27,000 nucleotides of DNA, taken from contig WPIO01000007.1 of the NCBI GenBank assembly GCA_009760855.2, forward strand, positions 3,181,501 through 3,208,500. The letters are read 5' to 3'. The translations under genes and the position numbers were made by a program. Under the pieces are notes generated by a model, which saw only the letters and a program-made list of their open reading frames with translations, did not search any database and was not told the DNA's origin. This DNA is from Cristatella mucedo (taxonomy: Eukaryota > Bryozoa > Phylactolaemata > Cristatellidae). Positions 1-9,410 of this stretch are shown one piece after another (the stretch's first letter is position 1; each line of letters starts with the position of its first letter).

Positions 1-598
1 AAGACCTGCTTGCTATGTAGCGAAAGAGACTACCTTGATCAATAACAACGCTCACGACGTGCAACCGGCAGAACGCAGTTGTGTTCTGCCAATACGACTA
101 GTGCGAGGTATTAGATTATCACAGGCCTGTAGGGCCGGGGGCGGCTTGAGGAACTTCAGCCCCCGGGGGTTCGGACCCATAGCCTCTCGCCGAAGGCGTA
201 CGGCAGTCGGGGATGTCCCCCTTTGCCTCATCCTGGAAGCCAGGTAATATGAGTAATGGACCATCTATTTAGCACCCTCAGAGAACCAAATCTGTTTCTA
301 CACTCCTTAATTTGTAGTTTTTATGAGCAGTCGCATATCGCGAAGGTGTGTCAGAAAACGCCGTTAATTTCAAACCAAAGGAAATGTGGCCGGAGCGCCA
401 GCACGATGGCTGGCTGACGCACACACGAAGTGCCGAAGTGGGTCTACTGTTTTCCATCCGAAGAGGCCGGTGGTTATGTCACTCGAACATTCCCAACATC
501 CTATGTTCCCACGACGATGAGCTTATATGGCGCCCATTTCACATTACTTAGCCTCGCATGTAGAAGTAGGCGGTGACCTTAGCTCCTACAAGTCGATA
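1..598. other. No recognisable gene; possible weak LINE tail
   Basis: I see no gene here. Short open frames exist on both strands but none has a family resemblance or splice context. Around 255-300 the sequence resembles, in reverse orientation, the LINE 3' end at 21455-21510 (both contain a 'gagaaccaaat' core preceded by 'agcaccct'). It may therefore be a very short 5'-truncated LINE end on the minus strand. The rest is unassigned. Confidence 0.4.
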
Positions 599-895
599 TA
601 TAATAATAATAATAACAATAATGCACTTGATAAAGCGCTCTCAGAGAACTCAATCTCTCTCTAGGCGCTATACATTTGCTGCAAATGGAAATGCGATTGA
701 ATGGTGAGTAAAATCATGCTTGACAAACGAACAAAATGAATAACATGGTTAGGGGTGACATGCACAGGGTCAGCATGCAAATGTGGTTAGTGGCAGCATG
801 CACAGTGTCAGCACGCATAAGCACATGAAGGACGAATCACAGGGACCCACTAAATGCTGTCCTAAATAGGCGCGTTTTTAAATTCTTAAATTATA
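599..895 (-). mobile_element. LINE family A 3' end, 5'-truncated
   Basis: This is about 260 bp of the 3' untranslated end of a CR1/L2-like LINE, read on the minus strand and finishing in an (ATT)n tail, which appears as (AAT)n on the plus strand at 599-622. The same unit recurs at 4985-5290, 12255-12490, 14200-14530 and 22255-22470, and on the plus strand at 19868-19978. At 12255-12490 it directly follows the end of LINE reverse-transcriptase coding sequence, which identifies it as a LINE 3' UTR. The 5' side stops near the end of the coding region, as expected for 5' truncation during target-primed integration. Assignment to the family is firm; the exact 5' boundary is approximate. Confidence 0.8.
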
Positions 896-1529
896 CCAGG
901 GTCGCGTGAGTTTGAGTCGTCGTGTCAGCCGGCGTGTCCGAGATCAGTCCAGATCGGATCTTCGAGTGGTAACCCATCAGCAGAAAGCCAAAGCGAAGAT
1001 ATTGACGCTTTCCGTTGATGGGTCTGCAATAGAACCACTAGTACCAGCAGTATCAATGTTTGGCCACGCAAGAGTAGTCGCCACGGTACTGTCTGCTGCC
1101 ACTAGTGGGCCTTAGATGATTCCATCTTCGGATTCTGCCGCATGGCTCGCACTGGCTCGCACTGGCTCGCACTGGCTCGCACTGGCCGCTACTGGTGCTG
1201 TTCCTCACCCTTGCTGGCCCTGCTTAGACCTTCCCTTCCCAGTATCGCTCGATCGGGGTAAGGCATCGTGCTCGAGGCAAAGTTGCTTTCGAGTGCGAAT
1301 CACTTTGTCAACACCATCTCGTGGTGCTAAGCAGTACATCAAGGAGCCCTTGGATGCCTTCGTTGTTCACAAAGACCAGATTGTCGTCACGTTTTGGTTA
1401 TCCGTGTAGCACGCCAGGTCGTAATAGGCATACCTGATAAGCTTAGTTGAAGATCATTAGATGGCACCGCCATCGCAGAGTGGGCGAAGCTGATTCAGGC
1501 ACGTAGGCAAGTTTTGGAGGAGCAGTAAC
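896..1529. other. Unassigned stretch between LINE end and integrase remnant
   Basis: No gene is recognised. The left part has open frames on the plus strand (906-1115 and 1116-1409) without domain resemblance. The right part lies just downstream, in minus-strand sense, of the gypsy integrase remnant and may be the decayed 3' end of that element. A small tandem repeat sits at 1144-1193. Confidence 0.4.
1144..1193. repeat. 10-bp minisatellite, four perfect copies plus one degenerate
   Basis: The unit ggctcgcact is repeated four times without change (1144-1183) and a fifth unit (1184-1193) carries substitutions. This looks like replication slippage. In the plus-strand open frame it encodes a short Leu-Ala-Arg-Thr type repeat, but I see no sign that the frame is a real gene. 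Confidence 0.9.
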
Positions 1530-1890
1530 AGTGTTGGTGTGGACCAGATGGAGCAAGCATTCACAGAGGAGCAGTATTTTAAAAGGAACCGGACAATTTA
1601 AGGCTACGGATAGCCTGAACGCACTGCACGCGTTCCCTTAAAGTTTGTACAAAGCACTCGGCTATTCCCTTGCTCTGCCGTTGTTAAGGTGCCTAAAGGA
1701 AGAAACAGATTTCACTGGTCTGTTGTAAACTGGCAAATTTATAAAAGGTGAACTTTTGCCTGCTATCAGAGACAATTACCCATGGTAGATCCAATAAAGC
1801 AAACATAGTTTGGAGGATTGAGATCGTGGTGCAGTCCAATACACTGAGATTGCAGTCGCGTCCATCAGGAGAAACACAGGGCCACCGGAA
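1530..1890 (-). pseudogene. Ty3/gypsy integrase core remnant
   Basis: On the minus strand the frame starting near 1905 contains the segment LPWVIVSDS followed by a KFT-FYKF segment, at about 1815-1726. This corresponds to the second catalytic region of the rve integrase core, where gypsy elements typically read L-P-x-x-(I/V)-x-S-D-N-G. Here the Asn-Gly after the Asp is changed. After a stop and frame changes, a later core segment is visible at about 1595-1537 (RFLLKYCSS and surrounding residues), matching the region where gypsy integrases have an R-F-L-x-x-Y-R motif. The copy is broken by stops and frameshifts and cannot be functional. It lies in the same strand and order as the zinc-finger piece at 2640-2730 and the reverse transcriptase at 4300-4975, so all three may come from one element. 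Confidence 0.7.
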
Positions 1891-2639
1891 GTATGCATGT
1901 ACCACTAGTAAGAAATAGTGGTTGTCATAAGAACGGTAAATTCAATATAAAGTGCTGCCATGGTACCGCTTGTTTACTCTACTTGAAGGGGATTAGGAAA
2001 CTGGGGTGCTATAAAATATGTTATTATTATTATTCTTATTACTTAAGTGAGGTCGCTTGCAGTGAATGCGTGAGTTGGCAGCAATGTGGACAGCCCCTTC
2101 GAGAAGATTTTATTTTGATATATATGCCTGGCCACCAGACCTAGTTAATATCATTAGCTTGCACTTTAATTATGCTAAGATGGCCATCGTGAAATTCTTG
2201 CAAGACATAGCTGCAAAGAGAATTGGATATGACCAACCGCACGTCCCACATGAGCCAGCCAGCTCCTCTCTGCAGTTGTAATATGGTGCCACGTCAGAAG
2301 TGGAATTTCTGGTCGGGTAGACTCTCACCGCACTATTATATGCCGGAGTCACTCTTGGGTTACTTCAGAGAGCAAAAATAACAGTTTGCATAGTCACAGG
2401 AGGTACAGAAATAGTCAATTTGGAACAAAACAGTCTCAGGATAAGGGTCTTTATTATGTGGGAGCGGTTCTCGTGACATGCATTAGCATTGGTGTGATCT
2501 TCATGCACATGCGTACAGCAATACACTCCAACCCTGTATATGTATAGCAGCAATTGGCAGGATTCCTGTCTTAGGGCCGAGGATCGTTACGAATGGATTT
2601 TACTAGGTAAATAGCAGGAACTTACGGGAAACGAAGGTG
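1891..2639. other. Unassigned sequence with an (ATT)n microsatellite
   Basis: No coding sequence is recognised. A short (ATT)n run lies at about 2018-2040 and may mark the tail of another retrotransposon fragment. Both flanks carry gypsy integrase remnants on the minus strand, so this interval is probably decayed element plus insertions. Confidence 0.4.
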
Positions 2640-2830
2640 GTGGGTCATTCCTGTCCGCCAGCAAATCGATGGGACAAAAGGCATCCCGTCAATAGTCGAA
2701 AGCCATCCAGGGCATCTTACTATTGCCATCATGCTTTCTGAACTAATCGCGCCCTCACCATTTTTAATGCGCGTTGGCAAGAGACAAGTCCATTGCCACC
2801 TGCTTTGCTTTTGGAGCCGTTCGTACAAAC
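2640..2830 (-). pseudogene. Possible gypsy integrase zinc-finger region remnant
   Basis: A 68-codon open stretch on the minus strand contains, at about 2720-2649, a segment with Cys-Pro-Gly-Trp followed by Ser-Thr-Ile-Asp-Gly and later Cys-Trp. This resembles the W-P-x-(I/M)-D-x-x-(I/V)-x-x-x-V-x-x-C-x-x-C part of the H2C2 zinc-binding domain before the integrase core. The match is imperfect and not all zinc ligands are present. The main support is its position between the RT remnant and the integrase core on the same strand. It could be chance. Confidence 0.35.
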
Positions 2831-2974
2831 GATCAATACCTATGCCAAGTTGGCCAATAGTTCACGATAGTATTGCACCATCCCTATGACGGACCTGAGG
2901 GGGCTGACATCCCTTGGCGGCGACGCGGATCACATCACTATCACTTTGCCCATGGTGCGATGTATGCGTGTATC

Positions 2975-3155
2975 TGTATGTGAACCGTCTTGGCACATTA
3001 GATAAGGCGGTTGCTTCTATCAACCTTGGTCCCGAGGTCGTGGGTTTAAATCCTGTGGTGGGCAATCCTTTATTGCAGCTGCAAGCAATGGTGATAGCCG
3101 CAAAGGCTCTTTTGTTGCTCTACAAAAGTGGCTGTTGAATATGCTAGTATTTTTT
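2975..3155 (+). mobile_element. tRNA-derived SINE, copy 1
   Basis: The head is tRNA-like. An A-box-like segment (ttggcacattagataagg) and a degenerate B-box region (gggtttaaatcc) are spaced as in a tRNA. They are followed by a body shared with the copies at 14620-14772, 21170-21362 and 21869-22035: a 'cctttattg' segment, then 'gtgatagccg', a 'ctacaaaa' segment and a T-rich end. The T run at 3151-3158 would act as a Pol III terminator. The B box has drifted from the consensus seen in the other copies (ttaaa in place of ttcga), so this copy looks old. Confidence 0.8.
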
Positions 3156-3159
3156 TTTA

Positions 3160-3835
3160 TCTCTTTCCATTACTGTGAAAAGCCGCAAAGGATATGTAGG
3201 TGTTACGCAGGAGAGTTTTGTAACCTTTCGGTATACATTCGGTAGCCAACAGACTTCATTTCACGTAACAAACCGAAATTGAGATACATAGCTGAGTAAA
3301 GAGAGTATTGAGATAATGAATATCATGGAAGTAGCAGCTCAGGACGGCTGGAAAGGATTGCAATAGTCAGCAGTAGGTGAGTAGCTGTCGTTGAGTAAGA
3401 ATTGTGGAAGTGAGCTCCACAGCCTAGGACCTGCAAAGCAAAAGCGTCTGTCGCCAACGGTCTTTAAGCGGAGGAATGAAAAAGCTAATTTATTGTCCAT
3501 CCAGGACCTGAGGGCAGGAGGAGGCTGAAACTGGTGCAGCAGTTTGGCTAGGTATGGAGAGGAGCCAAGCCGAGGCGGGCCTTGTGGTCAGCGTAAGAAC
3601 TTGGCTCTGTATCCATTTGATCGAACGGCAGCCCTCCAAGCTCTTTCAGCTAAGGAGACACGTGGTCAAATATCAGGGATTTGTAAACTAGCCTTACAGC
3701 CATATTCGTCGCCAGTTGCAGTGGCCTGAAGGCTGTTTTGGTATCCCAGCCAAAAGAGAATTACAACGATCTAGCCGAGATAGATCTAAGGAGCTAGTTA
3801 GATGTATATCGTTCTTTTCTATTAGTTTTTCAAAG
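3160..3835 (-). mobile_element. LINE family B 3' end (RT C-terminus and 3' UTR)
   Basis: On the minus strand the copy starts near 3830 with SRLDRCNSLLAGIP, the typical segment shortly after the thumb of CR1/L2-like reverse transcriptases. It then runs through a decayed region to an LWSSLPQ-like segment at about 3440-3400. The end is a 3' UTR whose sequence (reverse complement of 'ttcggtagccaacagactt' at about 3238-3256) recurs on the plus strand at 22060-22110, 23330-23375 and 25390-25430. Stops and frameshifts are frequent. It lies between a SINE and the tail of another LINE, inside what may once have been one gypsy element. Confidence 0.75.
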
Positions 3836-3839
3836 TGCA

Positions 3840-3930
3840 CTATTGATAGTCTTATGGATAAGCTGCTCCCTTCACAGCAAACGTCAAGTGCCTGGAAAGA
3901 GATTGAGTACTCTGAGGGACTATGATAAAT
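3840..3930 (+). mobile_element. LINE family A tail, plus orientation
   Basis: Here the terminal part of the family A 3' UTR appears in the opposite direction to the copies at 599 and 4985. The segment 'gagattgagtactctgagg' (3900-3918) corresponds to the reverse complement of the conserved 'ctcagagaactcaatctct' end. It is followed by AT-rich simple sequence in place of a clean (ATT)n tail. Only about 90 bp is recognisable. Confidence 0.55.
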
Positions 3931-4060
3931 ATATAAAGATATAATATATATATATAAATATATATATATATTTATAAGCATACATAAATACTAAATATAT
4001 TATATAATAAATGTAATAATAATAATAAGTGTATTCTTGTTATTATTATTTTTAGTTTGA
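3926..4060. repeat. AT-rich simple sequence with (AT)n and (AAT)n/(ATT)n
   Basis: This run of about 135 bp is mostly A and T. It contains alternating TA blocks (3941-3971) and then a taataataataa segment facing a ttattattatt segment (about 4013-4048), which together could form a hairpin. The open frame read across it on the minus strand, rich in Tyr and Ile, is an artefact of composition. Confidence 0.85.
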
Positions 4061-4299
4061 CACCCCGACAGCAAGCAAGCAAAGATTAAGAAACACCTTG
4101 TCTGAGAACAGCTGCGTATTTGTGCTCGAAGCGGGACGGGTCACGACCGTCCTCTCCTGCACCCACGTTCTCATTACCCCCATCACTGCAGGCCGTGACT
4201 CATCGCCATAAAACATCAACTCATTAAACCATATAAACCATAAACCATACACCCGCAATAACCATATAACCTTACTATAACCACATTATTATTATTATT

Positions 4300-4975
4300 A
4301 TTAAACTTCTCTCGGATTACTCGGAGGCCGGCCTCTTGCAGTTTTGCCAATATCACGGCAAGATTATGCATGCGAGAGGTGCAGTCCTTTCCCGGCACAA
4401 GAGTAGCTCGTGATAGCATCTGATAGCCAGGACGACAACAAGTGATCCGTAGCCCTTTGACAAATATCGCGAGCGCAGGCACCCTTACCGCCTAATGACG
4501 TGAGGCTGCTGCACTCACACAGCCCCTTAGCGTCATGATATTAACGCAAGCTTTGGACAGCTCCTCAAGCTCGATCTTCGCTAGCCATGCGACACGTCTA
4601 GCTTTGTAAACAGAGTCTCGCCGGTTCATTACTTTTGCCAGTCGACTATCGAAGGTAGTGGATACGAGTCAGCAGTTAGCTTGGAGTTCAGCGTCGCTTT
4701 GTAGTCACTATGTAGGAGGATCGAGCCGTCGAGCTTAATCACCGGCATTACATTAATTAAAATAATTAATAATTACATTACCTTAATTACAGGGTTTGCC
4801 CCTTCGCTCTACTCGACCTGAGAACTGACCACCTCGGAGTGTAATTTGTTTAGCTCGGCCCTTACTATCTTGCGTGTCGCAAGTGGAGCAGCTCGATATC
4901 GGACAGGCACAGGTGCGGCCTTTCTCAAATTTTGCGTTGATACTGCGGAGCCTACTGAATGTCGGGCAGAAGAAA
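4300..4975 (-). pseudogene. Ty3/gypsy reverse transcriptase remnant
   Basis: Read on the minus strand, conserved RT blocks occur in the right order. A DGS-ILLHSDYKATLN segment lies at about 4730-4685, where gypsy has an R-x-x-x-D-Y-K-x-x-N block. DSYPLPSI follows at about 4670-4645, then FTKLD with a following SH. Next is an AIF-like segment at about 4470, then LVPGKD at 4401-4384 and a KLQEAGLRV segment ending at 4303, the usual D-I-L-V-x-x and H-x-x-x-L-x-x-V-L-x-x-L-x-x-A-G-L blocks. The catalytic Tyr-x-Asp-Asp is lost: the sequence just before LVPGKD reads Y-Q-M-L. Frameshifts and stops break it, and an AT-rich insertion (4745-4795) splits the fingers region. The copy is non-functional. 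Confidence 0.8.
4745..4795. repeat. AT-rich palindromic insertion in RT remnant
   Basis: About 50 bp of nearly pure A/T with taatta motifs interrupts the gypsy RT frame between the upstream fingers region and the DGS block. The core attaattaaaataattaat (about 4752-4770) is close to self-complementary. It could be a small insertion or local expansion. I cannot assign it to a named family. Confidence 0.55.
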
Positions 4976-4984
4976 TCTTCGTAC

Positions 4985-5290
4985 TTTGAAATAATAATAA
5001 TAATAATAGTAATAATAATAGTTTTTTATAGCATCTTCACAGAGCTCAATCTCTTTCCTGGCACTTTACAGTTGCTGCCAAGGTAGCATGATCCAATGGT
5101 TAGTGGTAGCGTGCTCAATGACAACAAGCATAACAGGGTTAGAGGTGACACCCAGGGTCAGCATGCAAATATGGTTAGTGGCATCAATCACATTGTAAGC
5201 AAGCACACAAGGGCGAAACACATGGACCCACTAAATGCTGTGATAAATAGATGCGAGCCATTCACGATGACATCCAGATTGAAAGCCGTC
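4985..5290 (-). mobile_element. LINE family A 3' end, 5'-truncated
   Basis: The (ATT)n tail reads as (AAT)n at 4990-5020 on the plus strand, interrupted by tagtaat. The conserved 3' UTR follows: 'agctcaatctctttcc', the 'ggttagtggtagcgtgctc' segment and 'cccactaaatgctgt'. Compared with the copy at 599-895 it carries many substitutions. It sits just upstream, in element sense, of the gypsy RT remnant. Confidence 0.8.
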
Positions 5291-6305
5291 ATTCGCTCTC
5301 CGCCGAATAGAGGTAAGTCTGTTTCTATTGTGACGAAAAGAATGGAGTCAGTACCTTTTCCCCTTAGTATTCATCATGTGGATGGATTAAGCCACTAGGA
5401 AATATCTCCTTGGTAGCACCTCAGGGGAGGTGAAGCAGTAATAGTTGGCTCAAGGTTAAGGTGAGGACATACTTCCCTTATATTCCTTCGAGGATAGTAT
5501 TAAAATGCTCGATCCCACGTCAAATTCTACCTGAACTGTATTCCTTCACTATTAACGCTTATCAAACATGGTCTACGGGTCGTGCATCTTACCGAATGAA
5601 TGAGTCCCGTGTCGTCTGCCACTGGTCTGACGTCATCTGGAGTTGATGGCAAATATTTTGCTCCGGCTATTGCCTTCCCGGCCAATCTCAGGGGATTCCT
5701 TGAAGATCGCAGCTGTGGCGTGCACCTCGGTAACTGGGGCATCTTCGTACCGAGTCGTGCCTTCGGCCTTTCGTACTTCGTCGTGCAGCGAGAGGCACGA
5801 AAGCAACCGATTGAACGCTAAGAACGAGGCTCAGTCACTCAGTCAGTCAACCGGCTCGGGTGAGGCAGTCGATGTCAGAAACTCATTTTCATCGCACTTG
5901 GAACCTCTGATTTCGATGGCTGCTGCTGTGACGATGTCTAAAGTGGCCTCCGGTGCTATGTTTCCTACTGGTAGAAGTTGTTGGCAAGTGGCATAGCAAT
6001 ACAGTGGCTAGAAAGAGCCATCTTGAAATCCGCGAGCTAGCTCAGCCGGAGCTACAAGGTTTCGTTGTATCGCATATGTCTTAGTTCCTATCCTAGTAAC
6101 GAATACGGCTTTATGGCGATTTGTCGATATCGCAAGAGTCGAATTCCGCTATTCGAACATACCTAGGTAGTCACTAAATGCTTGTCTTTTCCAGTAAAAA
6201 AATATAAAGCCGAGGCGGACTCCATAGGTAAGCAAAAAATCCTAGCTCGTCACCATCGCTAAGCTTGTTTTTGCAGTCGCGCACAGCCGAAGGCGGCAGT
6301 TTCAG
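5291..6305. other. Unassigned interval between gypsy remnants
   Basis: Several overlapping open frames occur but none is convincing. The minus-strand frame 5742-5527 has a segment where a gypsy protease could lie (upstream of RT on the same strand), but the D-(T/S)-G active site is not visible, so I make no call. The plus-strand frame at 5643-5996 (117 codons) is Ser-rich with no family resemblance. The interval is probably decayed retroelement sequence. Confidence 0.35.
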
Positions 6306-6640
6306 CAAAGTTTGTCTGGGTGCTGTTTTGGAACATAGTGGGTGCTGAATCGTCAGTAAGAGCTAAATGCTGCCACTATCCGAGCAGATGTCCTAGAGAA
6401 AGAATGCCTGGTGCTCATTTTTGAGCTAAAGGAATTCAGGAACCATCTGCTAGACCGACCATTCCAGGTTGACGCTGACAATTATTCACTATTTGTGTAG
6501 TTGCAAAGCAAGAGCTTAAAAGACGTACGTGCTCGATGGGCTCTCGCAATACAAGAGTGCGACTTCAAGATCGTATTAAAAACCGGTTGTCTCCCTAGAA
6601 ATTGCTCCGCTACCCTGCTTCCGGCTTACAATATCCTACT
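6306..6640 (+). pseudogene. Ty3/gypsy RNase H remnant (second copy)
   Basis: On the plus strand a segment near 6320 reads LGAVLEH-like, the first RNase H strand of gypsy elements (G-x-G-A-V-L-x-Q). At about 6385-6470 follows KECLVLIFELKEFRNHLLD, matching the E-K-E-x-L-A-I-V-x-A-L-x-x-F-R-x-Y-L block. Then comes a DADNYSLF segment in place of T-D-H-x-x-L, and an RARWALAIQECDFKI segment corresponding to R-x-x-R-W-x-x-x-L-x-x-x-x-F. In-frame stops occur at the Trp after LF and elsewhere. It is on the opposite strand to the RT and integrase pieces at 1.5-5 kb, so it comes from a different insertion. Confidence 0.75.
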
Positions 6641-7105
6641 GAATGACAGTGGTCAGGGTATCTCGGGCCTCTCTGCTGGCTCTCCAAAACATTCCATCAG
6701 CATTTGGCTACAGTTGACTACAAGATTCATTTGAAATATATCTCTCGACGCGCCTAAGAATCACTGGTATAGGGCTAAACTGCGTTATGTCTAGAGTTTC
6801 TGGTAACTGTTTAGCAGTAGCAGGAAAACAGCCGCTTTTTGTCCAAATCAAAAAACAATAAACAGCAGTTTCTTCCTAACTGTTTCACTGTTTCTAATGA
6901 AAAACTTTAAACACAGAGATAATGCAACCGAAGCTCCAACTTTCATTATGGATGTGAGATATGTACCGGAAAACAAATGTATACAATTTCTTTTGAATGC
7001 GTTAGTGATTTATTATGATGACTTTATCAAAGTGGCCAAAAATAAAACTTATATGTGCAATTTTAAAAATTAAGTAAGATATTATTTAAATTAGTCTTGT
7101 GGCAT
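6641..7105. other. Unassigned AT-rich stretch before hAT coding sequence
   Basis: The left part may be the decayed continuation of the gypsy copy. The right part is AT-rich and may be the 5' non-coding end of the hAT element that starts coding by about 7110. I could not identify a terminal inverted repeat or an 8-bp target duplication. Confidence 0.35.
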
Positions 7106-7109
7106 AAAT

Positions 7110-8390
7110 CAATATTGATGTTCTTTTCAGCCATGTCTTTAGTTTGGGGATGAGTTGCTAAACAAAAGAATCCAATTACTGAAAGTCAATGAGGACGATA
7201 CAATCAAATCATCAAATAATCTAAAAACTCTACAAAAAATTGAACAACTATCTGAAGATACATGGAATTGATTTTGACAAACCGGCTGGAGGGTGTCCAT
7301 CCAACGAAGATCCCGCGAACAGTATGAGGAAAAAACGATTGCCGATTTCCTGGGGCGAAAAAGTCTGAAGGATATTGTTACCGATCTGGCTAGTGATGTG
7401 ATGAAGCTGGTGCATGACGATTACGAAAGAAAGAGAAACAAAATGATTGCCATCATTAAGGAAAAACTCGAGAGAGAGAGAGAGAGAGAGGAGTAGAGTT
7501 TAGCACGACTGCGGATGAATAAAAAACCGTGATGAGACGACATTGATTGTTTGGAGTCAACATTCATGATAGTGACGATAAAGCAACAATCAAGACGGGT
7601 CTTGTTCATATATTTGGTTCGTGCACAGCTCTTGATATGGTCGAATCAATGAAACAGCATTTGAGTGGTTTTGGAATAACAACGGAGAGGGATTTGGCGG
7701 GATCTACTCAGTATGGCGCTGCAGCAAATAAGAAACGCATGAGCCACATCGATGGCATCAAACAGTTGTGCTTAAACCATGGTCTGCACCTGGAGGATGC
7801 AATACATTGTACAAGAAGAGTACTGAAATCAAAGATATAATCCTGGATAGTGTCGATAATGATGAAATGGACAGTTTTGAAGCAGGTGCGGACATTAGAA
7901 GTGATCAGCGATGATGCATTACAAGATGTCGATTACAACGATCTGCTCACGAAATCACGTAAGCTTGTCAAATTCATCAAAGAATCAAGAGTTCGAAATA
8001 CATTCTTTTAATCCAAAGTACAAGCTGAGTTCGGACGCAAGACTGAACTGCATCCCGACGTGAAGACGCGTGGTACCTCCATCTCAGCAATGTTAGAGCC
8101 GTTAGTAAAGACAGAAGTCGCCATCCGCGAGACACTAACCGAATTCTAGGAGCTGGACATGATTTGAAACACTGGATTTTGAAGCACTCAAAACTCTTTT
8201 TTATGGATATAAAACCTGTGAAACTTGCTGCTGAGAATCTACGCCAAGAAAACGCAACGTTGATGAGCACGGACACAATTTTATAATTCACGTTCAACAA
8301 CCTCTCTGACCTGAATAGTGAAATTAGTTCCGCGCTCATGGAGAATTTGAAGTGTCGCGTTGAAGAGCAATTGAACAAGAATTATAGTTA
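7110..8390 (+). pseudogene. hAT transposase remnant, N-terminal and central part
   Basis: Reading the plus strand with several frame changes gives a recognisable hAT (Ac/Tam3 superfamily) transposase. A DFLGRKSLKDIV segment lies at about 7345-7380. A FSTTADE segment at about 7500-7520 corresponds to the T-x-D-x-W strand carrying the first catalytic Asp. GSCTALDMVE with ITTERDLAGSTQYGA follows at 7618-7725, the latter equivalent to the D-(I/L)-V-x-x-T-T-D-x-A block but with the second catalytic Asp replaced. CLNHGLHL (about 7769-7792) matches the C-x-x-H-x-L-x-L motif. Segments corresponding to the K-T-R-W-x-S region (here KTRGTS, about 8063-8080) and to the insertion domain up to about 8385 follow. 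A short (GA)n run at 7468-7490 expands within the frame. Stops, shifts and changed key residues show the copy is dead. Confidence 0.85.
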
Positions 8391-8768
8391 TACTTTGGCT
8401 TCGGGTTGCGTCAGCTTTGGCGGCTGCCGGCTTGGTTGTTTTGGTCGTGCGATGGACTGGCTCTCCTCCCCCACGGTTTACCGGCTGGTCGTGCCACAGA
8501 GGAGCTCGGTAGTTGGAGCTGCCTGACCACTGTGTTAAGAGTTGCGACGAATACGCAGTATATACGATCGGAGGGGGATAGTGTACGGCAGTGGGATAGT
8601 GGACGCAAGGCCAAGCAGTTGAGACTGTCTTGCTGAGAGCGTGCCATGTCCCTTTGGAATAAAGGGATCTTGATACTGTAAGAATGTCACGATCCTCTTT
8701 CGCAGTCTCAAAAATCCACTGCGCTAAATTTCGCACGAAATTTTGCGCCTCGTCTATTTGGAGTCGGC
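8391..8768. mobile_element. Foreign insert inside hAT, possibly a solo LTR
   Basis: hAT transposase reading breaks off near 8385 (after LNKNYS) and resumes near 8770 with an EVVVKRSSNDAE segment, so about 370 bp is foreign. The insert is GC-richer than the hAT flanks. It contains an aataaa signal (8658-8663) about 50 bp before a 'cttgatactgtaag...cgcagtctca' end, an arrangement like the R/U5 part of an LTR. I could not define TG...CA ends or a target duplication, so the LTR reading is tentative. The 151-codon minus-strand frame across it has no recognisable family. Confidence 0.5.
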
Positions 8769-9095
8769 GATGTAGAAGTTGTCGTCAAGCGGTCGTCGAA
8801 CGATGCTGAAAGTGGGACCCGGCCTCTTCAAGATGAACTTAATTCAAAAGATGGATCATCAATTGCAGTCCAAGGGCCAGACAGTTTCAAGCGGCTCAAG
8901 TCCGAATTCACGCTCCTTAGGAGCTCTGGCCAGCGCACTGAACAATTCCAGAAGTTGTACAACGCAATTGTATCCATTAAACCGACATCAATTGAGGCTG
9001 AAAGAGTTTTTTGGTCGACGAGTTTGTGTATAAAATTAAGATCGCGTATCTCAGACAAGTCGCTCAATGCACTTGTGCTCTTGAAATATTGTAAC
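8769..9095 (+). pseudogene. hAT transposase C-terminal dimerisation domain remnant
   Basis: This continues the hAT copy after the insert. The segment KPTSIEAERVF at about 8979-9011 matches the P-(T/S)-S-x-x-x-E-R-x-F signature of the hAT C-terminal dimerisation region. IKLRSRISDKSLNALVLLK follows at about 9030-9086, matching the usual K-x-R-S-R-L-S-D-x-x-L-x-x-L-x-F-L-K end. Upstream, a GPDSFKRLKSEFTLL segment and a LYNAIVSI segment precede it, as in other hAT proteins. The last recognisable residue is followed by unrelated GC-richer sequence. Two further copies of this same end lie at 10795-11106. Confidence 0.85.
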
Positions 9096-9410
9096 GCCGA
9101 AGGCTTGGCGGAGTGGGCGTTATCTGCAGCCGTTACCGAGCGGCGAAACCTGCTGCCGAATTTGGTTCGGTGCGCGCGCGCCTACGCGCAATAAGCAGGC
9201 CACCACGAAACAAGTGTTTCTAGTGCCGACCTACTTATCGTTACTAAGGGGGTCGTGAGTCCGCGGCGTGAATTAGAAAGAGGCGCGAAAAAATAGGGGA
9301 TTTTACTGAACTTTAGTCGCAAGTGCACAATGTCGCTGCGCGCGTCTAGCTCAGTTTTATCCTCCGCACTCCTCGAAGGCTCACAGCAGCGCGTGTACGC
9401 TTTCGGGGGA
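9096..9410. other. Unassigned sequence after hAT end
   Basis: No gene or element is recognised. A short alternating GC block (about 9172-9181) occurs. The composition rises in GC compared with the hAT copy on its left, which suggests a different sequence source for 9.1-10.8 kb. Confidence 0.4.

Noticed and set aside
5527-5742. Gypsy protease on the minus strand upstream of RT
   Set aside because: Position is right but the D-T/S-G active site is not visible and the similarity is too loose to call.
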